Shown piece after piece: positions 33,196-45,517 of a stretch of DNA of 64,000 nucleotides. A model generated the notes under the pieces. That model saw only the letters and a list, made by a program, of their open reading frames with translations, made no database searches and had not been told where the DNA came from. The stretch is from Spirodela intermedia (Eukaryota > Streptophyta > Magnoliopsida > Alismatales > Araceae): contig LR746271.1 in assembly GCA_902729315.2 (NCBI GenBank), positions 3,804,001 to 3,868,000 of the forward strand, in the 5' to 3' direction. The translations under genes were made by a program, and so were the position numbers. Numbering within the stretch: the stretch's first letter is position 1; every line of letters begins with the position of its first letter.

Positions 33196-36100
33196 CTACT
33201 GCGGTCTTGCCCTGGTGAGTGGGAATTGTGGTTTCACAGCTAGGATTCTGATGTCTATCTCCACGCTAGATTTTTCCTTCATGCGCCATAGATTACGTGG
33301 AAGAGAACAAATAAAGGCTGGAGAATCCAGCCTTCCTCTCCCATCTAGATCTGAGGTTATAATTTGAAAGAGAGATTGAGTAACTAGTAAAAAAATTCTT
33401 GTCATGGCTAGGGATGTTTGTGGGTCAGCTTGTTAGTAGGAGCATGAGTGATAATTCTCTGATCTAGTAATTGAGATTTTATTTTTTATTTTCGTATAAT
33501 TTATCCTAGTCATATGAGTTGATTTTAAACAAAAGATATAATTATTTTAGTGTACTGCGGGTAAGTCAAGGAGTTCTTTTCTGTTTCTCTCATATTGCTT
33601 CTTCTTTTCGTTTGTACGATTGAGGATCATTTGGTCTTTCTCTTCACTTTCTTTCTTTCTTTCTTTTTCATTTGACCAGGATCTTCTAGTATTCCTCTTC
33701 TTCTCTCCTTCACATCGTTCTTCATAATCAATAAGGGTGGGTTAAATTGATCTTAGCCTTTTTTCTTTCTTTCTAAATCATTCACTATGGGATGTACGAG
33801 ATTTAAACTAGGGATCAGCTTCTCTCTTTTTTGACACACTATTTTATGACTCATATGGATTTATAGTGGTTCGGCACACTACCTTTGTCCACTCTTGGGT
33901 TCTACTATCTCATACGGTTTGATAAATGAATATTTGATATCAGCCTAATGAACCCTAATTAAATGCATGTAACTTAGTTATATTCTATGTCATCTGCAAT
34001 ATGATTTAAAAGTTGAATTATATGTAATTAATTATTTTCCGTCAATTGCTCACTAGTTCTATGTTTAAATGCTGATTATAATGTATTTGACTCCATGATT
34101 GTATCAAACCTTACATACTACACATATCTTGATTCTAGATTATTGGATTTTAGTTTGATGTCTAAATTCCAATGAAGAAAAATGACCTTCTATGTTTTTT
34201 GTTGATTTTTATCGTTAAAAATGTTTCACTATCTTATTTTCCTTTAAAAAATATTAATAATAGAATATTGGTTATAAATTTCATAATAAATTAGACTCAT
34301 GGAAACATTCTTCATTATTTCCTAAGATAATCTTTTTACAACTTCCCTAGGTGAAAAATATCAACACCTAGCCATAGACTGTAAACCTTAAAACCTAAGT
34401 CTTATTATGAAATCGTGATTTTAAGATAGACCATGCATAATTAGTAATGAACTTTATAACTTGAGAAAACAACCACTAATCTTAAGTACACTTGAAAGCA
34501 TGAACCATTTTGCACCATTTTGAATTAGGAAAACGTTTAGATTTAGGGAAGGCTACCATATTAAATCAACATTTTTAAAGGTTAGAATATTAAAATAATA
34601 CCTTAAAAATAAAATAAAATAAAATACTTCCATAATCATCTTTTACCCACCCACGCATAAGCTTAAGGCACATATTAGATTTAGTCAACTTGTTGTTTAA
34701 TTTTATTTACTGATCATAAATAACTAAAAAGAATAATCCACAAAGAGATTGAAAAGGATATAATTTAGAATCATAATAGAATTGACTCAAGCCCTACACA
34801 AGTAGACTCATAGGTAGACTCATGTGAGTAGAGTCATTGAATCAACATTACTATCACATGATCACAAATGAGGAGAAAGAGTCCCCATAAATGATTTAGA
34901 ATCATAAATAATTATTATCATTTTCTATTTTGGAATGTACTATAAAGAAATTTAGTGTAGATAATGTCTTAATTATTTGAGTGCTAACATGTCTAAGTAT
35001 TCTATCACAAAAATCTAGTTCATGTCAGTTGTGGTTAGTTATAAGGTATGCATTATTATTTATAATCTCATTCACAATAATGATGTAACCATTTAAAATT
35101 AATTTAATTATTATTATTATTTTTTGTGGTATTTGAAGAAATCAACCAATAGCTAATTTATAATTTTACTTACAATTTATTATTACATAATTAATTGGTT
35201 GGTCTTAATCAAGTTATATTTTAATTATTCTATAAATAAAATATTGTTAACTAATATATCATCTACAATATTAATGTTTCAATACTATATGATTCTTTAT
35301 CTTTGTTGTTTGCAAGGATAACTTTACCTCCACCTATTGGGTTCAATGAAGAAAACTATTTCTTTTCTCTAGTCATGTCCTGATTGTTAGCCATCCAATT
35401 GTCACCTTGATGTGGTCAAGTTATATTCATTTCGTTTAAATTTTAGAGCCTTTGGTATCTTAAATTGAGTTTTTTTCTTTATATTAGATTATATCTTTTA
35501 AAACTCTTTAGATACTAAAGCAATACCTTCATCTTCTTCAAAGCTAGACTTAACTATTATTCTATATTGCTTAGAGGCTGTAGCTTTCATTTTCTTTTCT
35601 ATTTCAAGTTTTCCCCAAATAAATCTATTTCATAAGTTAGTAAAGATCTCATTAATTCATAAAATGATACTTTATTTATATCCTTTCATTCTTCTATGCT
35701 AGTGAGCTTGGGTTTCAAGCACTAAGTTAATGATTTGAATATATTTTTATTTTATTCAGTATTTATGTAATTTTTTATTGAGCTTTTTAATATATTTTAA
35801 AATCATTAAATGAGTAAATATACCATTGATAAACTCATTTCTATTCTTTTTAAATGACTCATACTTTTGTACCAAAATGTTTATTTTGATATTATAGACT
35901 TGAGAAGTCCTCCTAACTTCAAGTTTATCTTGAATTTCTTTATATCTCACAACTCAAAATTTTATTTAATTTCCTAGAATCTAAGCCACATAATAACATG
36001 TTTATAGCCTTTGCACCTAATATAGTACTCTCTTCTCTTTGAAGAGATGTGTCAATATGCTCGTTTTAAGGAATCCAAGAGATATTTTCAAAGGCCTTAC

Positions 36101-36603
36101 GTGCACTAAAATTGGTTGCTTTAATGAATATCTTCACACTAGTCTTTCAATATGTATAGTTTGATTCATTGAATATTGGAGGCCATTGAATAGAATCCCC
36201 TTCATCAAATGAGCTTCCTAAAGAGTTTCATGGATTTACTTAGTAATTTGTTTAAATCTTTGGTAAGATAGGCTTGTATATCATATATCTATTTTTTTGT
36301 CTCCTAGGTTTTGGTTTTACATACATTGACCTATGGGCAACACAATTTATTTCTTTTAAAGTGAGTCAATACAAACTTTAGTGTTAATACATGTCCATTC
36401 TCTTTGCTACATAAATATCTTTCTCTACAATCAATTGAAAGGAGATGTTAAGAAATAAAAATGTGAAATAAATAAAACCAAAAGTATGCCTAACTCAAGG
36501 CAAAAGAAAGTTGTGTATTAATTTTTCTAAAATATGTTTCAATGCCAAAGAAATATTTTATTTTGTGAATTTCATATTTTTATAAAAACTTCTTGTTAGT
36601 GTT
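33196..36603. other. AT-rich intergenic region, start of the repeat-rich half
   Basis: No open frame with recognisable content. A CTTT microsatellite lies at about 33645-33667. A string near 33860-33895 (GTGGTTCGGCACACTACC then TTTGTCCACTC) resembles a motif common in decayed plant transposons. Otherwise it is AT-rich with many short direct repeats. Confidence 0.6.
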
Positions 36604-37788
36604 TGATAAGTCTTCATTATCATGAGTTAATAATTAATAATTAATATAATTTTAGCTTGAACTCATGATAAATATACTTATATTTATGTTAATTTATAAA
36701 GAGTAGTTTTAAGCTGGTTAATGTGATTTTTTGGCTAATTATGTGATTTCATATGATTTTATATGATTTTTATAATCTTATTTTTGAGATAAATAGAAAA
36801 AAAAGAAAAAAGAAAAGAAAAAGAGAGGACTCATCGACCACTCGAGCCCGCAAGCAAGTTGGAAGTGCAGTCGAGGGGGAGCTCGCCACTCGCCTTCCAT
36901 GTCACTGGTGGGTAGCAAGTTGTGGGGCAAGTTGTGATCGTATAAGTGAAAGAATGAGACTCATTGCTCCAGATGCAATCAAGATCCTACTCTTGTTACA
37001 CGGACTTGAAGATGAGGCTCCTTGACACGTGCCTCACCTCTATCTAATTCTTCTTCATCAGGTGATAGCTGCTAGAGAGCCACAAAATTATTATTTTTCT
37101 ACTCCATCGGATGATAGTCGTTGAAGACGATTCAACGACTCATTTTATTGATCTCTAGATTTTGCAAGAAGATCTAGAGATTGCTCACATCGTCCTTGTC
37201 TAAGGAGAGTCTTTAAGCCCGTGAACACTACATGATATTTTTTTTGAATGCTTAGTATTTTGTTGTATTGTCGATGTATTGTCACTGCGACGCTGAAACT
37301 CTATTTTCTTACTTTTAACTTAATTTTCACTTCATTTAGTGATAATTTATGTGATTTAAATTTATTAAACTATTCTTCATTTAATTATGATTCTTTTGAC
37401 TTTTACAAATCTTAATTTGATCAATTAAATTGTCTAGATTTACTTACAAAAGAATTTTCAAGTAGAACTTTATTTCTATTCAATTTGCGTTCGTCAGGTG
37501 CTAATGTCATCATGACGTCCGCACTTTATTTTCTTTTTTTATAAATTTTAAAAATATTTTATTTTCATTTCTTTATCTAAAATTTATAACAAATCGTATT
37601 CTTTGAGGAAAAAATTTAAAACTTATCTGATATTATAATACATCTCTATGGTCGATTTGGAAATTTTTTATTATTTTTGAAAATTTTATTAAATTATAAT
37701 TAATAGATTTATTTAAAAATATTCCCAAATATTATAACGACTAATTTTAAATTTACGTGATTTACTATACAACGACTAAGTTACTTCA
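36604..37788 (+). mobile_element. Solo LTR, Athila-like family A, copy A1 (internally deleted)
   Basis: Starts TGATAAGTCTTCATTATCAT and ends in sequence matching the other family A ends (ACGACTAAGT then TACTTCA). It is 1185 bp against 1635-1641 bp for complete copies because about 450 bp are missing internally, after the AGAGACT-like point. The flanks (GTGTT and GCGTG) are not a clear target duplication. Divergence is the second highest of the family members here, suggesting an old insertion. Confidence 0.85.
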
Positions 37789-40050
37789 GCGTGTCTACCT
37801 AATTTCTCACCCCTTCTTGTGATAGTTTTAAAAACATGAACAAGTAAAGAGTCACCTTGGAAAGGCATGGAGGAGCTTAGTAGTAGAAAAGATAACAAAT
37901 GAAGGGGCTTACTAATAATAAAGACAAGGCATGGATTGATGAATGAAAGAGCCTGATCTTATTGAGCTTGGTGTGTCAACCCACCCAAAAGGGTGGAGGC
38001 ACCACATCTTGAGTTGACCTCTTATTGTTTAAATAAGCACATTGTTTCCATCTATGCATTACCATTTTGAGTAGCTTTAGAACCTTATTATTTTATTTCT
38101 TTCCATTGAGAGCCATACAAATCTTAGCTCAACTTCTCAAGCACTAGTTTTTGCATTCAAAATCTTATATTGGAGGATGTCAAAAAACCCTTAGCTCAAA
38201 AATGAAGCCATGAATTCTTTTAGCATTTAGAGTCTCATCAATCAAAATCTTGACTAGTGGACATTGAAAAGCCTTGAGCTCCAACCTGAAGCCTTGAACC
38301 CATATAGCATTCACATATCTACTAAATCTATGGCATGATGCTTCACCACCCTATCATAGCTCCCCTATCCAATTCTCTTCACTTACACTTGGAATCGCCC
38401 AACCCAACCACTCCTCTACAACTTCTCATCCTCCTACACAATTATCATCTACTAATATAGTGCTACTAACATTACAAAGCATTATTGGTTTGCCTCATAC
38501 CCACTCAGCCCAATATGGTAAAGCCAATCCTTTGGCCTAATAGCAACACATAGGCCAAAAACTACTCTCATGTCACTGCCTATTTCCTCTTTCCCAATGC
38601 TAGTTCCTCATGTAGGCCCATATCAACAAGAGGCTCAAAATAACATTCACACACAACTATTTCTCATCTTGAAATATTGTATGTTTAAGATCCTTTACTT
38701 TAATCATTAACTTCTTTCAAATAAAATCATTTACCTCCCATTCCTTTATTTGCAAGTCATTAATTTAAATTTTCTTAATGAAACTTTGTGATGAACCCAC
38801 TTATTTATCATTTGTCTTTGTATATAATGAGATATTTCCAAACAAGATTGTTAGTCAATCTCTAACATTCAATGCATAACTCTTCCCCTTGTGAATGATA
38901 TACCATTTTCTTAATTTTCTCAAATCTCTAACATTTGAATTAACCTATTAAAATTTTACTATTTAATAGTATAAGAGTATTGAAATACATGATACTTTGA
39001 TGATAATAAACTAGTTTAAAGATCAATCGAAAGATCGAATAAAGAATATTCAAATATATCTCAAAATATTATTAGTAAAAGTTTATATGAGAACTTAACA
39101 AACTTAACAAGTATATTCGTGACCCATGATGCTAAACTACTTAATTTGACTAATTTTAACATGAAAAACTATTATTTTTTATATTATTGTGAAAATTACT
39201 AATATCTATATAAATTTCTATAGTAAGAAAAAAGATGATAAAGTCAGTCAAATCAATATGATTTTGTGAAGTAATATATGGGTATTAAAGTTTACTTAGT
39301 TGTGTATAAACCTATGATTTTATATCATAAGTTATGAAAGGTTTTGACCTCAAATTAACAATGTATTTAGTTTTTATATTTATAACAAATATGATTTTCT
39401 AAGTAGTACTGAATATATAATATTTAAGTATATCTCAAAATATATGCATGATGAGACATCGAACATATAATGTTCAAATATGTCTCAAAATAATATGAGT
39501 AAAAGTCTAGATAGGAACTTAACAAGAAGTATATTTGTGACCCATGATGCTAAACTAGTTAACTTGACTAATTTTAACATGAAAACTATTATTTTTATAT
39601 TATTGTGAAAATTACTAATATTTGCATAAATTACCATAGTAAGAAAAAAGTTGATATAGTCAGTCAAAGTAACAAAATTTAATGAAGTAAAAATATGGGT
39701 ATGAAATTTTACATAGTTGTGTATAAACCTATGATTTCATAACATACTTTTTGAAAAATATTGGCCTCTAATTAATAGTGTATTTAGATTGTATATTTAT
39801 GACAAATCTGATTTTCTAAATAGTATCTAATATATAGTGAAAATCATATTTATTTGGTGAATCATTAAGGTTATGATTTTATATACTATGACCATTGATT
39901 AAAAATATTTTCTCAAACATCAATTTTTTTGGGGATGATCAATATTGAGTGACTTATCATGGTTTTAATGAGACATGATTTTATTAGATCAACTCTCATG
40001 TTATTACCTCAAGGAATCACATTTAGATATGATTTAGATATGAACATTAA
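37789..40050. other. AT-rich intergenic region with a local tandem duplication
   Basis: No gene supported. It ends at the copia 5' LTR. A 418-bp direct duplication is listed separately. The rest is AT-rich and probably decayed repeat sequence. Confidence 0.6.
39040..39835. repeat. Direct tandem duplication with 418-bp offset
   Basis: GACCCATGATGCTAAACT at 39121 recurs at 39539. Similarity extends over about 39040-39455 and 39463-39835, with small indels and substitutions. It is noncoding. Confidence 0.85.
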
Positions 40051-43000
40051 TGGTGAGTTTTGGATTAACTCTAAAATAGAAAATATAATTTTGATGATTT
40101 AAGATATTAACTTGATTATCTTGAAATTGATGATATTTGATGTGACTTGAATATATGATTGATGTGATAAATATATTGATGTTTAAATTACTTGGATAAT
40201 GATTGGAGATGTGGATTATATGACCTAAATTATGTCATAGATATGACTCTTAGACGAACTAGAAATAGTGATAATAAAAAGTTTGTGCGAGGTAAAGATA
40301 CAATCATTTCACATGTAGATATTAATATTTAAATTATTTTATCAAATGGCTTTAACAATGTAGACATCTTATTAATCAATAAGGAAGTCTTTGAAAAAGG
40401 AGTCGTGATAAATACATTTCATAGAGAATTATTGAAGAGTTGATTTGATATTAATTTTACAAGACTACTAGTATCATATATTCATGTAGGGGCATAATGG
40501 TTTATTAGCATGACCTTTTATACTAAATTAATTTTTATCTCATAAAATACGACATATATAAACATACAACTATTCAATGGAAAGCTGATTTAAAGAGAAA
40601 TTCAAGGCTGAAACTATTCCTAAGTATTCGAAGTATTAAGAGAGTTATGAATTTTTCATTATTTATGGTTATTGTTTTCTATACTTTTCAAGATCCGCAT
40701 GTGGCTTGTTAAGGCCTGTTTTAGCTCGACCGTCTGACCTAATGAGGGGAAAGAAGGGGTGACCCACCCTACCTATAAATAAAATACTTTGTCCATATTA
40801 TAGGGTAAGAGAAAATACAAGATTTTAGGTGATGTATGTTGTTCTAAATACAACCCTTCTTCTTATTCACCTACCTTCAGCTCTCCAAAGTTCAAGGATG
40901 TGATACATCGATTTAAAGAAGCTTTGGACACCTCTCTAACAACTCAAAAGTTTTCTCCTTTAACCTAATAATAAGTATTTATTATCATGAGTTAATAATT
41001 AGTAAATAATATAGTTTTAGCCTTAACTCATGATAAATAGACTTATATTTATGTTAAAGTATGAAAAATGCTTTTCAGTTGATTAATGTGAATTTTTAGG
41101 TAATTATGTGATTTTATACGAATTTATATGATTTTTACAATCTTATGTTTGAGATAAATGAAGAAAAAGAAATAAAAATAAAAATATAACAAAATGAGGG
41201 GGACTCGCCGGCCAGCAAGGCCTGCAAGCGGGTCAGAAGCATAGTCAGGGAGGAGCTGTGAGTAGGGGCTTGAGCGGCTAGGACCGATAGGGGCACGTGT
41301 GTGCCACTCCCCTTCCACGTCACCGGTGGCCAGTTGGTTGTGGGGCAAGGAGTGGTCGTACATGCACGAGAAAGAGACTTGATTGCAAATATAATATTAC
41401 TATATATTCGCCAGAAACTTCGGCGCACAAGCGATGTGCGACTAAACTCGCATCACACCTTTCCCAAAGGGTGGGCAACCGGCGCGGGTTCGAATCCTCC
41501 TAGAGCCAAAACTCATATTTTTTATCTGATTATTGCAACTTTCTTGCAGATCGCCGATGAAGGATTAAGCCACCAGAATCGTTGGATCATCGGCAAAAAT
41601 CTCGTCAACGTGATTCACGGAGCATTATGACTAAAATTACTGAACGATTCATGATAAAAAGATCGCAAATCCATTGAGTAAAGTATCTCCGATTGATCGA
41701 CGAACAAGCCGTCGTCAAGAAGAGGACGATCTGTCGGGAGACGAGTCACCACCTCTTGAGAGAGTACTGGATGCGATGAAGAGCCTCTTCTTGCTACGCG
41801 GACTTGAGAATGAAGCTCCCGACACGTGCCCCACTTCCATCCAGCTCCTCTCTGTCGGGTGACAGCCGTCGGAGAGTTGCAAAGTCGCTGTTTTTCCGCT
41901 CCGCTGGGTGACAGCTGCTGGAGACAATTTGACGACCCATTTCATTGATCTCTAGACTTCGCAAGGAGATCTAGAGATTGCCCACGTTGTCCTTGTCCAA
42001 GGAGAACTTTCGAGGCCGTGGACACTATACGACGATCCTCCCGAACGCTTAGGATTCCGGTGCATTGCCGACACATCGCCGCCGCGATGCCGGAACTCTG
42101 TTTTCTTATTTTCAACTTAATTTTCATTTCATTTAGTGATAATTTGTGTGATTTAAATTTACCAAGATATACTTTATTCCGTTATGATTCTTCTATCTTT
42201 TACAGATCTTAATTTGATAAATTAAATCATTTGTAATCACTTACGTAAGAATCGCTGGGCAGAACTCTGTTTCCGCTCAATTCGCGTTTGTCAGGCGCTG
42301 ATGTCATCCTGACATCTGCACCCTTACTTTCCTTTTTTGTGAATTTTAAATATATTTCATTTTATTTCTTAGTGTAAAATTCATAGAAAATAGTATTCTT
42401 TGACAAAAATTCTGAATAATTACCAGATATTATATTACATCCCTATGATCGACTTGGAAAATTATTACTATTTTTTGAAGTTTTATTAAATTATAATTGA
42501 TATATTTGTTCATAAATACTTCTAAATATCTGAAAATTCATATTTTCTAGTTTTATAAATTTTAAATTTACATGATTTACTATACAACGACTAAGTCACA
42601 TCACCTAACATCCTCAAACATTTTTTAACAACTTCAACAACTCATGGTGAACACAATAGAATAATTGAAAGTTGTGGCAAACTCGTTCCTCATTACATTT
42701 TGTGATTGTGAACTGTTGTGGTATATGTGAATTGGTTGAGACACATGGTTTGTTGAAGTACTTGTGGTGTGCTTGCAACAAGGAGACCTAAGGACCTAGG
42801 AACTCTAGGGTTAGAGTACTTGGTTTGTTAGTCACATGCTCTTAGAGCCTGAGAATGTAAAGGGTCATTAATTCTCTTAAATTATGGGTGTATTCAGAGG
42901 AAGAATAGTGGAATCAAGGTGAAGTCCTCGAAAGTGGATGTAGGTTAAAGGAGTTGACCAAACCATTCAATAAACTAGTGTCAATTGTCTTCTATTGGGT

Positions 43001-43103
43001 TGCTTCTTTATATTAATATAGAGATATAAATGATATACTATTAGGAAAATTAAAAGTCAATTCACCCCCTCTCTTGAATTATTCAGTCATATAGGGATCT
43101 ACA
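40051..43103 (+). repeat. 5' LTR of the copia element, split by solo LTR A2
   Basis: Begins TGGTGAGTTTTGGATTAACT and ends CTACA directly before the PBS. The net length without A2 and its duplicated target is about 1413 bp. It aligns with the 3' LTR at 52089 along its length, including the final AATTCACCCCCTCTCTTGAAT-like part. Confidence 0.88.
40969..42603 (+). mobile_element. Solo LTR, Athila-like family A, copy A2
   Basis: 1635 bp. Flanked by the 5-bp target duplication CCTAA (40964-40968 and 42604-42608). The matching copia 3' LTR has the uninterrupted site near 53130 (TTTAATCTAACATCCTCAAA), which independently confirms both borders. The first bases are TAATAAG rather than TGATAAG, a single change. 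It contains the B-box-like GGTTCGAATCC at 41487-41497. Confidence 0.95.
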
Positions 43104-43116
43104 TTGGTATTAAAGC
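43104..43116 (+). other. Copia primer binding site
   Basis: TTGGTATTAAAGC directly after the 5' LTR matches the copia consensus complementary to initiator-Met tRNA (TGGTATCAGAGC), with decay at two or three positions. Confidence 0.8.
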
Positions 43117-43157
43117 TTATCTTAAATTTAGATTGTCTAAAATCTTGAGTAGATCAA

Positions 43158-45390
43158 ATGGCCATGAACTCATACTTAGCTCCCAATGGTCAATCCATAG
43201 TTAGACCCTGATGGCGAGCAAGACCCGTCTCTATCAGCTCAGGAGACACCGACAGTCCGAGTTCAGCCCGATCGACGCGCGAAGACAAAGGAGCCTAGCT
43301 TTCACTATACAATCTAGCCCTTTGGGACAACGACATTCCACCTCTGCGACCTATGTTAGCGGGCCCAATTCTATATGTTGGGCCTCGCATTTGTGTGTTA
43401 GCGGGCCCAATTCTATATGTGTGTGTTGTTGTTTGTGTCTCCCTTTCTTTAGGGTTTTATTGGGTCTCTCTCTTGAGGCCCAATTAAAACCCTAAGGGGG
43501 GGGGACCTATGTTTCTTTCCTTTTGGGCCTCTTTTGGGGCTTATTTGGGTCTTCATTTGAGGCCCACTTAAGCACCGTACGAGGGCCCTCCTCTTTCTCC
43601 TTTTAGGGGAGCTTATTGGGTCTCTCTTTTAGAGGCCCAATAAGCCCCTTTTGTAGCCTTTTTGTGGCTTATGGGCTTGAGGGCCTCAAGTGGGCCCACC
43701 TCCCCTTAGCCCACTTATGGGCCCTATATAAGGGGAGGTAGGACCCCCCCTCAACCCTAAGTGCCGAATTTTGTGAGAGATTATCGTTTGTGAGTTACCT
43801 TCTTCGTGACCTAGGGTAGGGAGGGAAGGAGGGAGAGGAAGGCCATCGATATCCTTTGAGGACTTTGTTCAAAGTGACGCTGCTGCCTGAGAAGTCCCGC
43901 CACCGCCCGAGACCAACTGCCACCGCTGGACATCTTCATTGCCACTCGTGAGATCGCCGCTGTCACCGGACGAAATGGTCGCAGTTGCCGCTGCAGCCGC
44001 CGCCGCCTTTGCTGGAACCCTGTCACGCTGTCGTGACGAAAAGGGCTTGCTTCGCCTCCCTACGAGCCGTCGCCGAGCACTCCGCCGAAGTCTCTTGACT
44101 CCTAGTTCGACTGCCACCTCTTCCTTCAAAACTCCACCATAAACTCGCCGGAGCTGCCATCCGCCGCTCCGCCCAGTCGTTGGCTGTTTGCCGACGAATG
44201 CCTACTTGCCACCGACGTCGGGAGAGACCCTGCAGGCGTGCCGACGAGCCAGATCAAGTCCAAGCTCCTCACAGGCTCCCGCCAGAGTTTCCCGACGATC
44301 CACCGCCGTCACACCGTTTCCGGCGCCGCCTAGACCAAGAGGGCTCAATCCTCCCTGGTATCATCGGCCGGGATCGTCTCCTTCCTCTGCTCCACTTCCC
44401 AACGCTGCTAGAGAAGGCCGATCCTTCTAGCGACAGTTGGGCTTCCGCCCAACCGCCGACGCTTGGCATTCCCACCGAAGCGCCGGCGCCGCCGCCGCGT
44501 GCGCCCCGCGCGCCGGCTCCTGTGGCCCACGCGCCCACCCGGCGCTGCCGCCTGTGTGCCCCGAGGCATACCACGTGCGCCTGCTAGCGTGCCCTTCGGC
44601 CCACCAGCGGGCCCATGCCTGCGCCAACCGCGCCACGCCTTACGACGATGACTACTGCGACTCTCGACCAGAACCGACCGTCGACGTGGAGCATTGCTCT
44701 TCACCGGACGTCTCTACTTGCGTTGAGTCTCCGCTCCGTCACGACCCGCCAGGCTACGCAGCCCCGAAGGTTAGCTCCGTACCCCTTCTTACTTAAGTTT
44801 AATTATCTTTCGAAGGGTTTTCTTGGCTCATTTCCACCGCCATCAGGAGAATGTAGATAGGATAGGATGGGTTATAGGATTGTGACTTCTGACGCTGCAC
44901 TAGACTCATCATCGTTCGTGAGCTGTAGCCCTAGGCTACTTCACGATGACCGTTCCGCCATCTGTCCGGATGTGGACTGAGAGAGTCTCACACTTACCAT
45001 CGTCGAGTGTTTCTCTGAGTTGTCCTAGGTTGATAGTGCATATTGGTATGCCTGCCTGTACTTAGGTTAGGTGGTCAGACCTAGAGTCTAGGGTCCATAC
45101 ATTCTTATGGGATCAGTCCAACTACCTCATCCCAGGTCTTGAGTTTCATTGATCAGGTACAAGGGTTCTTGTCCTGTCCTACATCAGACCCCCATTCTTG
45201 ACTAAATCAAACTATTTCTATTTGAAAAATATAATGAAAATATTTTTAAGGTATGTAGATTTGGGTGCATGGAGTGTTTATAAAAAAAGGTCCATATAAA
45301 GATGATGACAAAAATTTGAGACTTTTGAATGACAAGATTATGAATATATTACATTGTGTTGTTGAAGTAAATGAGTTTCATGAGTGAGCC
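43158..45390 (+). pseudogene. Copia gag, N-terminal part, interrupted
   Basis: The frame opens at ATG 43158 and gives MAMNSYLAPNGQSIVRP-like sequence up to 43208. It is then cut by solo LTR C and resumes at 45187. The 45300-45390 segment still reads KDDDKNLRLLNDKIMNILHC in one frame, typical of copia gag, then meets stops. The following part of gag is missing, probably deleted next to the LTR-like piece at 45518. Confidence 0.75.
43209..45186 (+). mobile_element. Solo LTR of a second family (C), 1978 bp
   Basis: Begins TGATGGCGAGC and ends CCTACATCA, with the exact 5-bp target duplication GACCC at 43204-43208 and 45187-45191. A TATATAA box lies at 43725-43731 after a GC-rich GGGCCC-containing region, so it has a recognisable promoter. 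No internal coding region remains. The GC-rich open frames at about 43940-44860 lie inside this LTR and are not supported as genes. Confidence 0.92.
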
Positions 45391-45517
45391 TATTTTTAAA
45401 GCAGACACTACTACCAAGCGGAGTAACACAAGATCTGCCTCTTGGGTCATGTCTATATATTGATTCCTCTACATAACAATTTGTTCTGCTACCTTAAGAC
45501 AATTAGAGTTATTGCCA
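45391..45517. other. Unassigned sequence between copia gag and LTR-like piece D
   Basis: About 125 bp that continue neither recognisable gag nor the start of D. It may be decayed gag or a remnant of another insertion. Confidence 0.4.

Noticed and set aside
41487-41497. A functional tRNA gene around GGTTCGAATCC
   Set aside because: No tRNA 5' half, anticodon arm or full cloverleaf could be traced; only the 3'-half-like part is present.
43939-44860. Several GC-rich open frames on both strands
   Set aside because: They lie wholly inside solo LTR C, which is defined by TG/CA ends and the GACCC duplication, and their composition is Pro/Arg/Ala-rich without domains.
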